This document shows positions 42,396-51,501 of a stretch of 64,000 nt of DNA, piece by piece (the stretch's first letter is position 1; every line of letters starts with the position of its first letter). Where the stretch lies: the NCBI GenBank assembly GCA_016703745.1, contig JADJBK010000006.1:310001-374000 (forward strand), read 5' to 3'. Below the pieces are notes generated by a model that was not told where the DNA came from, searched no databases, and saw only the letters and a list, made by a program, of their open reading frames with translations. The DNA comes from Nitrosomonas sp. (GTDB lineage Bacteria > Pseudomonadota > Gammaproteobacteria > Burkholderiales > Nitrosomonadaceae). The position numbers and the translations under genes were made by a program.

Positions 42396-43142
42396 CTAAA
42401 CCGGATTTTCCACATCAACAAAATAGTGACAGAGGTTAAACTGCTCTGCAATATGCTTGCCGAGCGCCTGAATTCCGTAGCGTTCGGTGGCATGATGACC
42501 GGCAGAGATGAAGGCAATACCTGTTTCTCGGGCAGTGTGAACGTTTTGCTCCGAAATTTCTCCAGTAAGATAGGCATCAATTTCCAGATTAGTGGCTGCC
42601 TCAAACATATCCTGAGCGGCGCCGCTACACCAGGCAATTCGGCGAATCGATTTGGATAAATCGCCAATAATGAGTGGCTGACGAGCAAGCAACTGAGTCA
42701 GCTCGGTGTTTAACTCGCCCAAAGTAAGGGGTGTTTCAAAAGACCCTTGCAGGGCGAGCGCCTGCTCGCCAAAACTACCTTCGACAGCAATATTCAGTTT
42801 CTTGGCTAATTGCGCATTATTGCCTAACTCGATGTGAGCATCGAGCGGTAAGTGATAAGCAAACAGATTGATATCATGCTTGATCAGCGCGGCAATTCGC
42901 TGACGTTTTATTCCGCGCAGACAGGCATTTTCCCCTCGCCAGAAATAGCCATGATGCACGATAATGGCATCTGCCTGGAGCTCGATGGCGCGTGATATCA
43001 ATGCCTGGGAAGCTGTCACACCGGTTACGATAGTTTGGATTTGCGCGCGTCCTTCAACCTGCAATCCGTTGGGGCAATAGTCTCGGAAGCGAGCAATCTC
43101 GAGCATGGTATTCAGATAATCTTCCAGGGTTTTTTGATGCAT
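42396..43142 (-). CDS. Nif3-like dinuclear metal center hexameric protein
   Basis: 248 residues from the ATG at 43142 (CCGGA upstream). The ATG at 43160 in the same frame is possible but lacks a ribosome site. The family N-terminus is DYCPNGLQVEG followed by IVTGVTASQALI. The metal ligands are in ADAIIVHHGYFWRGE and NLFAYHLPLDAHIELGNN near the front, and GEISEQNVHTARETGIAFIS with GHHATERYG near the end. Relatives (E. coli YbgI, Nif3) form toroidal hexamers; their biological role is not settled. Divergent from the DegS-like protease, which begins ~90 bp away. Confidence 0.92.
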   Translation of the reverse strand: MHQKTLEDYLNTMLEIARFRDYCPNGLQVEGRAQIQTIVTGVTASQALISRAIELQADAIIVHHGYFWRGENACLRGIKRQRIAALIKHDINLFAYHLPLDAHIELGNNAQLAKKLNIAVEGSFGEQALALQGSFETPLTLGELNTELTQLLARQPLIIGDLSKSIRRIAWCSGAAQDMFEAATNLEIDAYLTGEISEQNVHTARETGIAFISAGHHATERYGIQALGKHIAEQFNLCHYFVDVENPV

Positions 43143-43230
43143 AATTGTCCGGGATTGCATGAAATGTTGGATATCAACTGCTATCAGTACTTACGATAAT
43201 TCTTTGAAACACATTAAATTGACTCTTACC

Positions 43231-44379
43231 ATGTACAGACTCTGGTTAATTTTTGCACAAACCGCAACTATATTGCTTGCTATTTTTTTTGTTGTTTCTA
43301 CATTACGCCCGGAGCTGTTGCCATGGACCCCGCGCGGCAAGGTGGCAACAATCAAGGAAGTGGTCAGTCCAGACGCGAGTGGTGCGCAGACTGGGCTGAA
43401 TATGGGTAGTTTTCATGGAGCTGCGAAACAGGCCATGCCTTCCGTGGTCAATATATTTACCAGCAAAGAAGTTAACGTGCCATCACACCCTTTGATGGAT
43501 GATCCTTTTTTTCAGAAATTTTTTGGTGAACGGTTTAATCCCAGAACACAGCGGACTTCCAGCCTGGGTTCCGGGGTCATCGTCAGCCCGGAAGGCTATA
43601 TTCTCACAAACCACCATGTGGTGGAAGCTGCCAGCGAAATCCAGGTGGCGTTGATAGATGGAAGGAATGCGCGTGCGCGAATCATCGGCTCTGATCCCGA
43701 GAGCGATATCGCGGTGCTTAAGATCGATATGGATCAACTGCCCAGCATCAGATTTGGAGAATCTGATAAGGCGCAGGTAGGCGATATTGTACTGGCTATC
43801 GGTAATCCCTTTGGCGTAGGACAAACTGTCACTATGGGAATTATTGGTGCATTGGGACGTTCGCAAGTGGGGATTAATACTTTCGAAAATTTTATTCAGA
43901 CTGATGCCGCTATTAACCCGGGAAACTCAGGTGGTGCCTTGACCGATACTGCAGGCAATATAATTGGTATCAATACGGCAATCTATTCACGCACAGGGGG
44001 TTCGCTCGGAATTGGTTTTGCTATTCCGATCAGTGTAGCGAAGCAGATCATGCAGCAAATAATTGAAACAGGTTCGGTTACACGTGGATGGTTAGGTGTC
44101 AGTATGCAGGATATGACACCCGAACTGGCCGAGTCCTTTGGATTAAAAAATCTGTCAGGTGCTTTGATTGCAGGAGTGCTGAAAAATGGACCTGCTGATG
44201 AGGCTGGCATTAAACCAGGGGATGTTCTGCTTGCGGTGAATGATGGAAAAGTAACGAACTCATCCGAAATGTTGAATCTTGTTGCAGGATTGCCGCCCGG
44301 AGAAGTCGCGAGACTCACCATTCTGCGTAATGGTATGGAGCAGAAAATCAAGGTAAGGATAGGGAAACGACCGACTTGA
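43231..44379 (+). CDS. DegS-like membrane-anchored trypsin-like protease with one PDZ domain
   Basis: 382 residues from the ATG at 43231. The N-terminal helix LWLIFAQTATILLAIFFVV anchors the protein to the inner membrane. The catalytic triad is His in ILTNHHVVEAA, Asp in PESDIAVLKID and Ser in NPGNSGGALTD. A single PDZ domain follows (RGWLGVSMQDMTPELAESF to the end), unlike DegP/DegQ, which have two. The layout is that of DegS/AlgW, which initiate cleavage of an anti-sigma factor in envelope stress, or of single-PDZ HhoA/B types. No rpoE/rseA genes are nearby. Confidence 0.88.
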   Translation: MYRLWLIFAQTATILLAIFFVVSTLRPELLPWTPRGKVATIKEVVSPDASGAQTGLNMGSFHGAAKQAMPSVVNIFTSKEVNVPSHPLMDDPFFQKFFGERFNPRTQRTSSLGSGVIVSPEGYILTNHHVVEAASEIQVALIDGRNARARIIGSDPESDIAVLKIDMDQLPSIRFGESDKAQVGDIVLAIGNPFGVGQTVTMGIIGALGRSQVGINTFENFIQTDAAINPGNSGGALTDTAGNIIGINTAIYSRTGGSLGIGFAIPISVAKQIMQQIIETGSVTRGWLGVSMQDMTPELAESFGLKNLSGALIAGVLKNGPADEAGIKPGDVLLAVNDGKVTNSSEMLNLVAGLPPGEVARLTILRNGMEQKIKVRIGKRPT

Positions 44380-44531
44380 TGCTGCTGCTGAAGAGCTGTC
44401 TGGTATTCTCGCGGGTAATGTAGCCGGGTTTTTGTAAATTCAAACTTGGGTAAGCGGGGTGTCTGTTTCTGCCGTGGCAAAATAATCGCCAATATCTTTG
44501 CTGGCCCAAGTTTTGAATGTGTTCCTGTATT

Positions 44532-45086
44532 TTATGCTGCGCATTGTACTCTGGCTTTGGCCTCGATTGCAGCCTGCTTGGTTTTGCCTGCGCGTGAAGG
44601 AACGTGACAAAGTCCACAAACATGGTTGGACTGGATATCAAGGCTATGTGCAATGTAATTCCCCTTGCATTCCACGCAGGAAGTCATGGTTAATACCTTG
44701 CTGTCGATAAAGCGATTCAATGTCCATGCACGTGTGAAGCTTAAAATACGCTGTAGATTATTGGCTTCGACATGCTCAAGATAGAGCTGATAACTTTTAA
44801 TAGTCGCATCTATGCCGCGAATACTCGTGTATTCAGTAAGATATTTAAATATATTGATAAAAAGTGATGCGTGCATATTGGGTTGCCATCCCATAAACCA
44901 GTCCTCTGAGTAAGGCAACATCCCTTTGGGAGGGGAAACGCCTTTCACTTCTTTATATAATTTTACGAGCCGCTCGCGACTAAGTGTGGTTGAGGCTTCT
45001 AGAACCTGTAATCTGGCACCCAGACCCACTAGCTCGGTTGCCAGTTGAATCTGTTTTCCTTCAGATAAAATGCTTTTAATTTTCAT
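44532..45086 (-). CDS. flhC: Flagellar transcriptional activator FlhC
   Basis: 184 residues. With FlhD it forms the FlhD4C2 master activator of class II flagellar genes. Conserved segments are LVGLGARLQVLEASTTLSRE, RLVKLYKEVKGVSPPKGMLP and EDWFMGWQPNMHASLF. The zinc-binding region CVECKGNYIAH ... CGLCHVP supplies four cysteines. It lies 30 bp downstream of flhD in one operon. The switch genes fliLMN at the left edge of the window are plausible targets. Confidence 0.96.
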   Translation of the reverse strand: MKIKSILSEGKQIQLATELVGLGARLQVLEASTTLSRERLVKLYKEVKGVSPPKGMLPYSEDWFMGWQPNMHASLFINIFKYLTEYTSIRGIDATIKSYQLYLEHVEANNLQRILSFTRAWTLNRFIDSKVLTMTSCVECKGNYIAHSLDIQSNHVCGLCHVPSRAGKTKQAAIEAKARVQCAA

Positions 45087-45116
45087 GATGTTCCCCTTTG
45101 GAAATAAATTTTAAGA

Positions 45117-45434
45117 TCAGGATATGGATTCTGCAGGTTGTCCAGCCATCAAAATGGCTGCATGCGATTGTGTCAGTGAGCGATCCTGTTTATGGCTGGT
45201 AAGAATTTCTGCGATCAGACTGTCATCAAAGCGGAAACGGCAAAGCAGCATGTTGGAGCCGGCCATTTTCAGTAATTGGCTATTTGATAGTTTTTCCAGA
45301 ATATTAGCAATATCTTCATCAATACCCAGGCGGTACATTGCAGCAATTTTATCTTCACGCAACATTTGTTGCGCCAGTAACAGATAACTCAAATTAAGTT
45401 CTCTAATTTCATCCAGAATTTGATTTTTTTCCAT
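45117..45434 (-). CDS. flhD: Flagellar transcriptional activator FlhD
   Basis: 105 residues, all-helical: ILDEIRELNLSYLLLAQQML, REDKIAAMYRLGIDEDIANI and LEKLSNSQLLKMAGSNMLLC are the conserved FlhD blocks. The last ~20 residues are variable. First gene of flhDC; the upstream region carries the inverted repeat described at 45563-45581. Confidence 0.96.
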   Translation of the reverse strand: MEKNQILDEIRELNLSYLLLAQQMLREDKIAAMYRLGIDEDIANILEKLSNSQLLKMAGSNMLLCRFRFDDSLIAEILTSHKQDRSLTQSHAAILMAGQPAESIS

Positions 45435-45562
45435 GCTGATACTCCCTATTCAAAGTTGAGTCCCGCTTGTTGATTAACAAGATAGGTGCATTTTTAACTT
45501 TAGTAGCTGAAGAGTAAAGAGCTGGCTTGCCATAGGCGGCGTAAGTATAAGACGGGAATTGC

Positions 45563-45581
45563 TGTAGGAAGAATTCCTACA
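45563..45581. promoter_or_regulatory. Inverted repeat upstream of flhDC, possible RcsB/NarL-family operator
   Basis: TGTAGGAA-GAA-TTCCTACA: perfect 8-bp arms separated by 3 bp, centred about 138 bp upstream of the flhD start. The core TAGGAnnnnnTCCTA resembles sites bound by RcsB/FixJ-type response regulators, which in enterobacteria repress flhDC through an RcsAB box. No such regulator gene is in the window, so assignment is inference. Confidence 0.5.
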
Positions 45582-45610
45582 AACAATGTAATTAGCTGAT
45601 TTAGAAAGAT

Positions 45611-46162
45611 TTATTTTGATGAGGGTTGGCGCGCGCAATCTGCTGTTTCGAGTGTCCCTGAATTTCGGAACAAAACAGTATCTCCGGGCATGAACCGAGG
45701 CGAGGTCGGCTGGGTAACGATATGTAAATCGCCGTCGAGCGTGGTGAGGGAAATGCGGAAATGGTCGGTTTTGGCAATGTTGCGCTGCGGTGGGTAATAT
45801 CCCTGATTTGCCGGAATATCGACACTGGTATAAAACGCCTTATTGGCATGGCGTCCCGTCGGCTGAACAATCGTTCCCATGATGCGAGCATCCGGATTGC
45901 TGTTAACTTCATTGGTTATGCTAATTCGCTCAATGTGGTCAACAATCGCGCAGGTATCAACTGGCAGCGTCATAAACCTGGAAAGGGGATCTGATAATCC
46001 GGCATTACCAATATTGCGGTAAGACTTGTTCTGCTCGCCAAGATGATCTGATCTGGTCACCACTGCTGACTGCGCTGTAACCATAGGTGAGGAGATTGTC
46101 ACCAAAGTAGTCAGTAACCAGCGAGCTAATGATTTTAAGCCATATTTTTGATCGGCACTCAT
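45611..46162 (-). CDS. Exported protein of unknown function
   Basis: 183 residues from the ATG at 46162 (AAGGA upstream). The frame stays open further, but residues before it look non-coding. An N-terminal signal is likely (LARWLLTTLVTISSPMVTAQ). The mature part contains DTCAIVDHIERISITNEV, PDARIMGTIVQPTGRHANKA and PGDTVLFRNSGTLETADC, mostly beta. Two cysteines, near the start of the domain and near the end, could pair. No family recognised. It lies downstream-facing toward flhDC on the same strand, with 176 bp between. Confidence 0.6.
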   Translation of the reverse strand: MSADQKYGLKSLARWLLTTLVTISSPMVTAQSAVVTRSDHLGEQNKSYRNIGNAGLSDPLSRFMTLPVDTCAIVDHIERISITNEVNSNPDARIMGTIVQPTGRHANKAFYTSVDIPANQGYYPPQRNIAKTDHFRISLTTLDGDLHIVTQPTSPRFMPGDTVLFRNSGTLETADCARQPSSK

Positions 46163-46554
46163 ATCACTTTCCTTGATTGCATGGTGTGATAACGGCGGGC
46201 GGATCGTTGGGTTTAGCCTGAACTGCATCGGTATCATTATTATGAAAAATGGCATTTTTTATAGTCTGTAAAGAAGGTTGGATTGCCTGTCTGTTAATCC
46301 TGTTCCGGTTGGTATCTATTTATTGCTATTTTTTAGTAAAATTGTTGTAGCTAATTGATAATTAATTATATTTTTAATGGTAATTAGGAATATGACGGGT
46401 TCGTCAAGCTTGTATTCAGGGATGTGCTGATGCAAATCAGGAGGGATGTATATGGGTTCTTAGCGAATTTTTTACCAAATTTTTATCATTTTTGTCTGAT
46501 GGTTTTGTCGTACCATAATGCATGCCGATGTGAATATAGCTGGAATCAATCAAT
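46163..46554. other. Divergent intergenic region, 392 bp, AT-rich
   Basis: Holds the promoters of the exported-protein gene (leftward) and ftsH (rightward). The middle (46330-46400) is very AT-rich. A 42-codon frame starting 46432 overlaps the ftsH start but has no convincing coding character. No RNA gene or strong hairpin seen. Confidence 0.6.
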
Positions 46555-48393
46555 ATGAGCAATCCACCCATAGACAAAAAAGCCCAGATTAATTTCTGGT
46601 ATATCCTGACCGCAATACTGGCGATCCTGTTTATTCAGAATCTCTATAACGAATATACACGCGTTGAGCCCATTCCTTATAGCCGTTTCCAGATATTGCT
46701 GGACAAGGGACAGATTGAGGAGGTGGCGATCAGCGAGAACCATATTTATGGCAAACTGCGGTCAACTGCCAGTGAGGGCTTCGCGGAGTTTGTCACTACC
46801 CGGGTGGAGCCTGATCTGGCTGAGATGCTGGACAGGCATGGCGTGGTTTATACGGGCATTATTCGCAGCACCTGGTTTCGTGACATTCTTTCATGGATTT
46901 TACCGGTGGCGATTTTTATTGGCATCTGGTTGTTTATTATCCGGCGCATGAGTCAAAGCATGATGGGTGGCGGTGGCATGATGTCGATTGGCAAAAGCCG
47001 CGCCAAGGTTTATGTGGAAAAAGAAACCAAGGTGACCTTTGCTGATGTGGCCGGTGTGGATGAAGCGAAGGATGAGTTGATCGAGATTGTCAATTTTCTG
47101 AAAAATCCGGTAGATTACAGCCGACTGGGCGGACGCGCGCCCAAAGGGATTTTGCTGGTGGGGCCGCCGGGAACAGGTAAAACATTGCTGGCAAGAGCGG
47201 TTGCCGGAGAAGCGGGTGTCCCATTTTTCTCAATTTCCGGTTCTGAATTTGTGGAAATGTTTGTCGGTGTGGGGGCAGCACGGGTGCGGGATTTGTTTGA
47301 GCAGGCACGGCAGATGGCGCCAGCCATTATTTTTATTGATGAACTGGATTCGCTTGGGCGCGCACGTGGTGCAACCGGGTTGGGTGGTCATGATGAAAAA
47401 GAGCAAACGCTGAATCAATTGCTGGCGGAACTCGATGGTTTTGATCCTTCCGGCGGGATTGTGTTGCTGGCGGCAACAAACCGGCCGGAGATTCTTGATG
47501 CGGCGCTGCTACGCGCCGGACGTTTTGATCGGCAGGTTTTGGTGGATCGTCCGGATAAAAAAGGTCGTGAGCAAATTCTTGCGGTGCATATTCCCAAGAT
47601 CAAGCTGGATCAAGATGTAGAAGTTGAAAAAATCGCGGCCTTGACGCCTGGTTTCACGGGAGCTGATTTGGCGAATCTGATCAATGAAGCCGCGCTGCTG
47701 GCTACACGCCGCAAAGCGACTGCGGTATCGATGGATGATTTCAATAATGCTGTCGAGCGTATTGTCGCTGGATTGGAGAAGCGTAATCGTTTGCTGAACC
47801 CGGTGGAGAGAAAAACGGTGGCTTATCATGAACTGGGGCATGCAATCGTTGCGTTATCGTTGCCGGGGAGTGATGAAGTGCACAAGGTTTCGATTATTCC
47901 ACGAGGGGTAGGAGCGTTGGGTTATACCATCCAGCGTCCAACGGAAGATCGGTTTCTGATGACGCGTAAGGAGCTGGAAAATAAAATGGCGGTATTATTG
48001 GGCGGACGTGCAGCCGAGCAGGTTATTTTTGGGGAGGTTTCGACTGGTGCATCGGATGATCTGGCTCGCGCAACCGATATGGCGCGCGCGATGGTTTTGC
48101 GTTACGGTATGAGCGATGCCTTGGGGAATGTTACCTATGATCGTGAGCGTTCCGCATTTCTGGAACCTGGGATCCCCATGCCGCAGAGTCGTGAATACAG
48201 CGAAGATACCGCCAACAAGGTGGATCACGCAGTGCGTGCCCTGGTTGATGGTGCCCTTGAACGCGCAATCAACATATTGAACAGAAACCGAGCACAGCTT
48301 GAACAGGCTGCGGAAAAATTACTGAAAACCGAAACGCTGAACCAGCCGGAATTATTGAAACTGAAAAAGATAATTGTTGCGGATGAGGCTTGA
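46555..48393 (+). CDS. ftsH: ATP-dependent zinc metalloprotease FtsH
   Basis: 612 residues. Two N-terminal transmembrane helices (WYILTAILAILFIQNL and SWILPVAIFIGIWLFIIRR) flank a periplasmic domain. The AAA+ module has Walker A VGPPGTGKTLLARAVAGE, the pore motif FVGVGAARVRDLF and Walker B IIFIDELDSLGRARG. The protease site is HELGH with the third ligand Asp in DDLARATDMARAM. Degrades membrane and short-lived soluble proteins. It is not next to rlmE (ftsJ) or folP, the usual neighbours of the housekeeping copy, and instead precedes two cytochrome c genes, so it may be a second paralogue. Confidence 0.95.
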   Translation: MSNPPIDKKAQINFWYILTAILAILFIQNLYNEYTRVEPIPYSRFQILLDKGQIEEVAISENHIYGKLRSTASEGFAEFVTTRVEPDLAEMLDRHGVVYTGIIRSTWFRDILSWILPVAIFIGIWLFIIRRMSQSMMGGGGMMSIGKSRAKVYVEKETKVTFADVAGVDEAKDELIEIVNFLKNPVDYSRLGGRAPKGILLVGPPGTGKTLLARAVAGEAGVPFFSISGSEFVEMFVGVGAARVRDLFEQARQMAPAIIFIDELDSLGRARGATGLGGHDEKEQTLNQLLAELDGFDPSGGIVLLAATNRPEILDAALLRAGRFDRQVLVDRPDKKGREQILAVHIPKIKLDQDVEVEKIAALTPGFTGADLANLINEAALLATRRKATAVSMDDFNNAVERIVAGLEKRNRLLNPVERKTVAYHELGHAIVALSLPGSDEVHKVSIIPRGVGALGYTIQRPTEDRFLMTRKELENKMAVLLGGRAAEQVIFGEVSTGASDDLARATDMARAMVLRYGMSDALGNVTYDRERSAFLEPGIPMPQSREYSEDTANKVDHAVRALVDGALERAINILNRNRAQLEQAAEKLLKTETLNQPELLKLKKIIVADEA

Positions 48394-48420
48394 GCGCTAC
48401 TCTTTTACATACATAACCCT

Positions 48421-49137
48421 ATGCGATTACTGATAGTTTCTGGAATGCTGTTTTTTACATCGGTAGTGGCTGCCGATGCGCCTGTAGAGGTGGCTGACAC
48501 GATGGCAGAACGGGTTAAATCCTGCATGCTGTGTCATGGTGATCAGGACAAAACCGGCCTGGACGCCTATTACCCACGTATCACCGGTAAACCAGCAGGT
48601 TATCTTCTTAATCAACTGGTTAATTTTCGTGATGGTAAACGTTACTATCAACCCATGGCCATATTGCTGGAAAATCTGACGGATGAATACTTGCAGGAGA
48701 TGGCAGAATATTTTGCTGCTCAGCCATACGATTATCCGTTACCCCGGTCACATGCCTTGCTGCCGACAACCGTACAGGAAATACAGGTACTCATTGATTC
48801 TGGTGATGCTACACGTGATCTTCCAGCATGCAGTGCATGCCATGGAGCTGATTTGATGGGAATCAAGCCTTTTATTCCCGGATTGCTGGGATTGCCTTCT
48901 GCTTATCTGGCGGCGCAGTTCGGCGGCTGGCGCAATGGCGGTATCATGCGTGGTCAGACTCCAGATTGCATGTCAGAAATTGCTAAAAAATTATCGCAGG
49001 AGGAGGTAAATGCATTGACTTTGTGGCTACCGGCGCAGGCAGTAAGTGGAGAACCGGCTGAACAGGATGCGCTTGTAGAGGGAGCAGCTGAACGTTGCAA
49101 ATCGATTTTTTCAATGGGAAGAATAATTACACCATGA
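48421..49137 (+). CDS. Cytochrome c4-like diheme protein
   Basis: 238 residues. Signal peptide MRLLIVSGMLFFTSVVAADA, then two cytochrome c domains with CMLCH (~residue 38) and CSACH (~residue 137). Each is followed by domain-typical text: PRITGKPAGYLLNQLVNFRDG and IPGLLGLPSAYLAAQFGGWR. This is the c4 layout (two class I domains), a periplasmic electron carrier. The stop overlaps the start of the next cytochrome gene (ATGA), so both are made together. 27 bp after ftsH on the same strand. Confidence 0.92.
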   Translation: MRLLIVSGMLFFTSVVAADAPVEVADTMAERVKSCMLCHGDQDKTGLDAYYPRITGKPAGYLLNQLVNFRDGKRYYQPMAILLENLTDEYLQEMAEYFAAQPYDYPLPRSHALLPTTVQEIQVLIDSGDATRDLPACSACHGADLMGIKPFIPGLLGLPSAYLAAQFGGWRNGGIMRGQTPDCMSEIAKKLSQEEVNALTLWLPAQAVSGEPAEQDALVEGAAERCKSIFSMGRIITP

Positions 49138-50414
49138 TTGAACTTACCTCTGTTCGATGCGTTAACCGATTGCAGCTTGTGTGGTTATTCTCTGGCTGGC
49201 TGTTCGGTATTCTGTTCTTTGCTACGGTTGGGGCGACTGCAAATGTGATGGAAACAAAACAGCAGCGAGGTGCTTATTTGACGCGAGTGGCTAATTGTGC
49301 GGGTTGTCATACTGCCCGGGGCGGAGCGGCCTACGCAGGTGGGCGCATACTGAACACCCCCTTTGGGGAGTTTGTAACGTCAAATATTACACCGGATGCC
49401 GAAACTGGATTAGGGCGATGGAGTGAGGAAGATTTCTGGCAGGCACTGCATCATGGTAAATCGAAGGATGGGCGTTATTTATATCCTGCTTTTCCCTATA
49501 CCGAGTACACCAGGATTTCGCGGCAGGATGCAGATGCCATTTTCAGCTATTTGCAATCAGTGGCGCCAGTCAGGCAGATAAATCCTGAGCACAATATCCA
49601 CGCACCTTACGATAAGCAGTTTTTGTTATTTTTGTGGCGTGCCTGGTATTTCAAGGAGGGTGTCTATCAGCCGGATAGCACTAAAAGCCAGGAATGGAAT
49701 CGTGGTGCTTATCTGGTTGAAGGACTGGGGCACTGCAATGCCTGTCATACCGCACGCAATGTCTGGGGTGCCAGCAAGGATAATCAACCACTTGGTGGTG
49801 AAATCATTGGTTCACGCTGGTATGCGCCTTCTCTGATTTCAATACAGCAAGCCGGTGTGGGCCACTGGTCAATAGAGGACATCGTCGAGTTGTTATCCAC
49901 TGGCATCAATCAGCACGCAGTCACATCTGGCCCTATGGCGACTATCGTCCGGCAGAGCCTGCAATACCTGACAGCTGAGGATCAGCGTGCTATGGCAGTT
50001 TATCTTAAGTCGCTTGGAGAGCAGGATAAGAATCCACAGCCCAAACACAAAATTCCACCGATGCCCGAGGTTGTCCGCCAATATCTGGCGCGGGGCGAGA
50101 GTATTTATGAGAAACATTGCCAGGATTGTCATGGAAAATTTGGGCAAGGTGCGCCAGGTATTTATCCACCACTTGCGGGAAATCGTGCTGTCATGATGAG
50201 CTCTCCACGAAATGTGATACGCAGTGTGTTATATGGCGGATACGCACCCGTTACCGCTGGAAATCCAAGACCGTATGGCATGCCACCCTACCAGCACATC
50301 ATTCGTGACATCGAGATTTCACAGGTAATTTCCTATATTCGTAACGCTTGGGGAAATTTTGGCAGCCTGGTCAGCCCCGATGAAATTGACCAGGGTAGGG
50401 GAAGTGAACATTGA
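49134..50414 (+). CDS. Triheme cytochrome c, alcohol/gluconate dehydrogenase subunit-like
   Basis: 426 residues from the ATG at 49134. A membrane-spanning or signal helix (LQLVWLFSGWLFGILFFATV) precedes three heme sites: CAGCH (~58), CNACH (~203) and CQDCH (~330). Segments such as GGRILNTPFGEFVTSNITPD, GRWSEEDFWQALHHGKSKDG and DGRYLYPAFPYTEYTRISRQ are typical of the cytochrome subunits of membrane-bound dehydrogenases (AdhB type). No dehydrogenase catalytic subunit is adjacent. With the c4-like protein it could form an electron path from an unidentified donor to an oxidase. Confidence 0.9.
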   Translation: MIELTSVRCVNRLQLVWLFSGWLFGILFFATVGATANVMETKQQRGAYLTRVANCAGCHTARGGAAYAGGRILNTPFGEFVTSNITPDAETGLGRWSEEDFWQALHHGKSKDGRYLYPAFPYTEYTRISRQDADAIFSYLQSVAPVRQINPEHNIHAPYDKQFLLFLWRAWYFKEGVYQPDSTKSQEWNRGAYLVEGLGHCNACHTARNVWGASKDNQPLGGEIIGSRWYAPSLISIQQAGVGHWSIEDIVELLSTGINQHAVTSGPMATIVRQSLQYLTAEDQRAMAVYLKSLGEQDKNPQPKHKIPPMPEVVRQYLARGESIYEKHCQDCHGKFGQGAPGIYPPLAGNRAVMMSSPRNVIRSVLYGGYAPVTAGNPRPYGMPPYQHIIRDIEISQVISYIRNAWGNFGSLVSPDEIDQGRGSEH

Positions 50415-50495
50415 GTTGCCCGGTAATAGTCAAGATTAATTTGAAGCAGTGTTATATTTCAGTTAGAATCTCGGCTCTGTTGTAGTCGTAGTAAT

Positions 50496-50572
50496 AGGCG
50501 CGTAGCTCAGCTGGTTAGAGCACCACCTTGACATGGTGGGGGTCGTTGGTTCGAGTCCAATCGCGCCTACCA
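50496..50572 (+). tRNA. tRNA-Val (anticodon GAC)
   Basis: 77 nt with encoded CCA. Acceptor AGGCGCG / CGCGCCT pairs over 7 bp. The D-arm is AGCTCAGCTGGTTAGAGC. The anticodon arm CCACC-TTGACAT-GGTGG has GAC. The T-arm contains GGTTCGAGTCC. Located 81 bp after the triheme cytochrome gene. Confidence 0.97.
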
Positions 50573-50993
50573 GAGTTTTCCGGTTTGACAGGGTAATCTT
50601 GAACCGGCAAAAACCTGGTTGAAACTTGACTACTCATGATCCTCTGTCTTGTAGAAGGCAATTTGCATTTAGCGCCAGGATGATCAAAGCCTGCCTGTAA
50701 ACAACCGTTTCACCTCTACCGAAATTTTATCTGGATTCACTGCGTTGATGTTAATGGGCTGTTATGATAACCCCATCATGATATGGCTTTTTTATGCGCC
50801 CGGTAAGCCAGCAGGTAAGGATAAAACAGACTTACCCAAACCAAAAATATATCAGGTTTTTTAAATATTGAGGGTACGTCGTTACGCTAAAAGAGTCATG
50901 GTGACCGTCTTGCACGGTCAAACCGCACGCTACGGAATTTCAGCATGTTGTTTCGCATGCGATAACGTCCCATTGACTACTTTAATTCTTGTT
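50573..50993. other. Gene-free stretch between tRNA-Val and nudB
   Basis: 421 bp with no convincing reading frame on either strand. Contains a weak hairpin just after the tRNA (CCGGTT / AACCGG, no T-run) and a short perfect one, GACCGT-CTTGC-ACGGTC, near 50903. It may be decayed coding sequence or a long 3' region. No repeat of the REP type is present. Confidence 0.5.
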
Positions 50994-51461
50994 TCACGAC
51001 GTTTCCTGGCAAGCAGTCAATCGTATTGCTTGTGCATTACTCGGTGAAAATACCTTGGATTCTGCTTCTTGCCAGGGAAGCCAGCAATAACCCAGATGTT
51101 CCCGTGTGGAAATATCGATTGGACAGATTCCCGGCAAAATCAGGCTAAAAACATGTTCGGTGTTGTGGGTGATGCCCGGGGCGTAGCGCCATCGCCACTC
51201 GGGATAAATTGCATACCGATTGCTCGTTTGCCAATCAGTTAGCGGGTAGTCATTACTGTTCAGCCCTGTTTCTTCCTTGATTTCCCGGGCGGCTGTTTCT
51301 AATAAGGTTTCACCCGGTTCCTGGCTGCCGGTAACGGATTGCCAGTAGCCGGGGTGGTCTGCGCGTTCCAGGAGCAGTATTTGCAAATCAAGCGTGTGAA
51401 TGACCACCAGTACGGATACAGGGTGCTTGAAATGTGACCCTTCAGTCGACGATGGAGGCAT
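50994..51461 (-). CDS. nudB: Dihydroneopterin triphosphate diphosphatase (Nudix)
   Basis: 155 residues. The Nudix box is GSQEPGETLLETAAREIKEE followed by TG, which fits GX5EX7REUXEEXGU. The N-terminal PVSVLVVIHTLDLQILLLER and the later NTEHVFSLILP and EHLGYCWLPWQEA fit NudB, which removes pyrophosphate from dihydroneopterin triphosphate in folate synthesis. It lies 40 bp downstream of aspS, an arrangement common in beta- and gammaproteobacteria. Substrate assignment rests on context as well as sequence. Confidence 0.85.
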   Translation of the reverse strand: MPPSSTEGSHFKHPVSVLVVIHTLDLQILLLERADHPGYWQSVTGSQEPGETLLETAAREIKEETGLNSNDYPLTDWQTSNRYAIYPEWRWRYAPGITHNTEHVFSLILPGICPIDISTREHLGYCWLPWQEAESKVFSPSNAQAIRLTACQETS

Positions 51462-51501
51462 ATCGCGTACAGATGGGCAACTGGATCATCATCGAAAGTA
51501 G

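Noticed and set aside
46432..46557. 42-codon frame overlapping the ftsH start
   Set aside because: AT-rich promoter region, poor codon character, no homology recognised.
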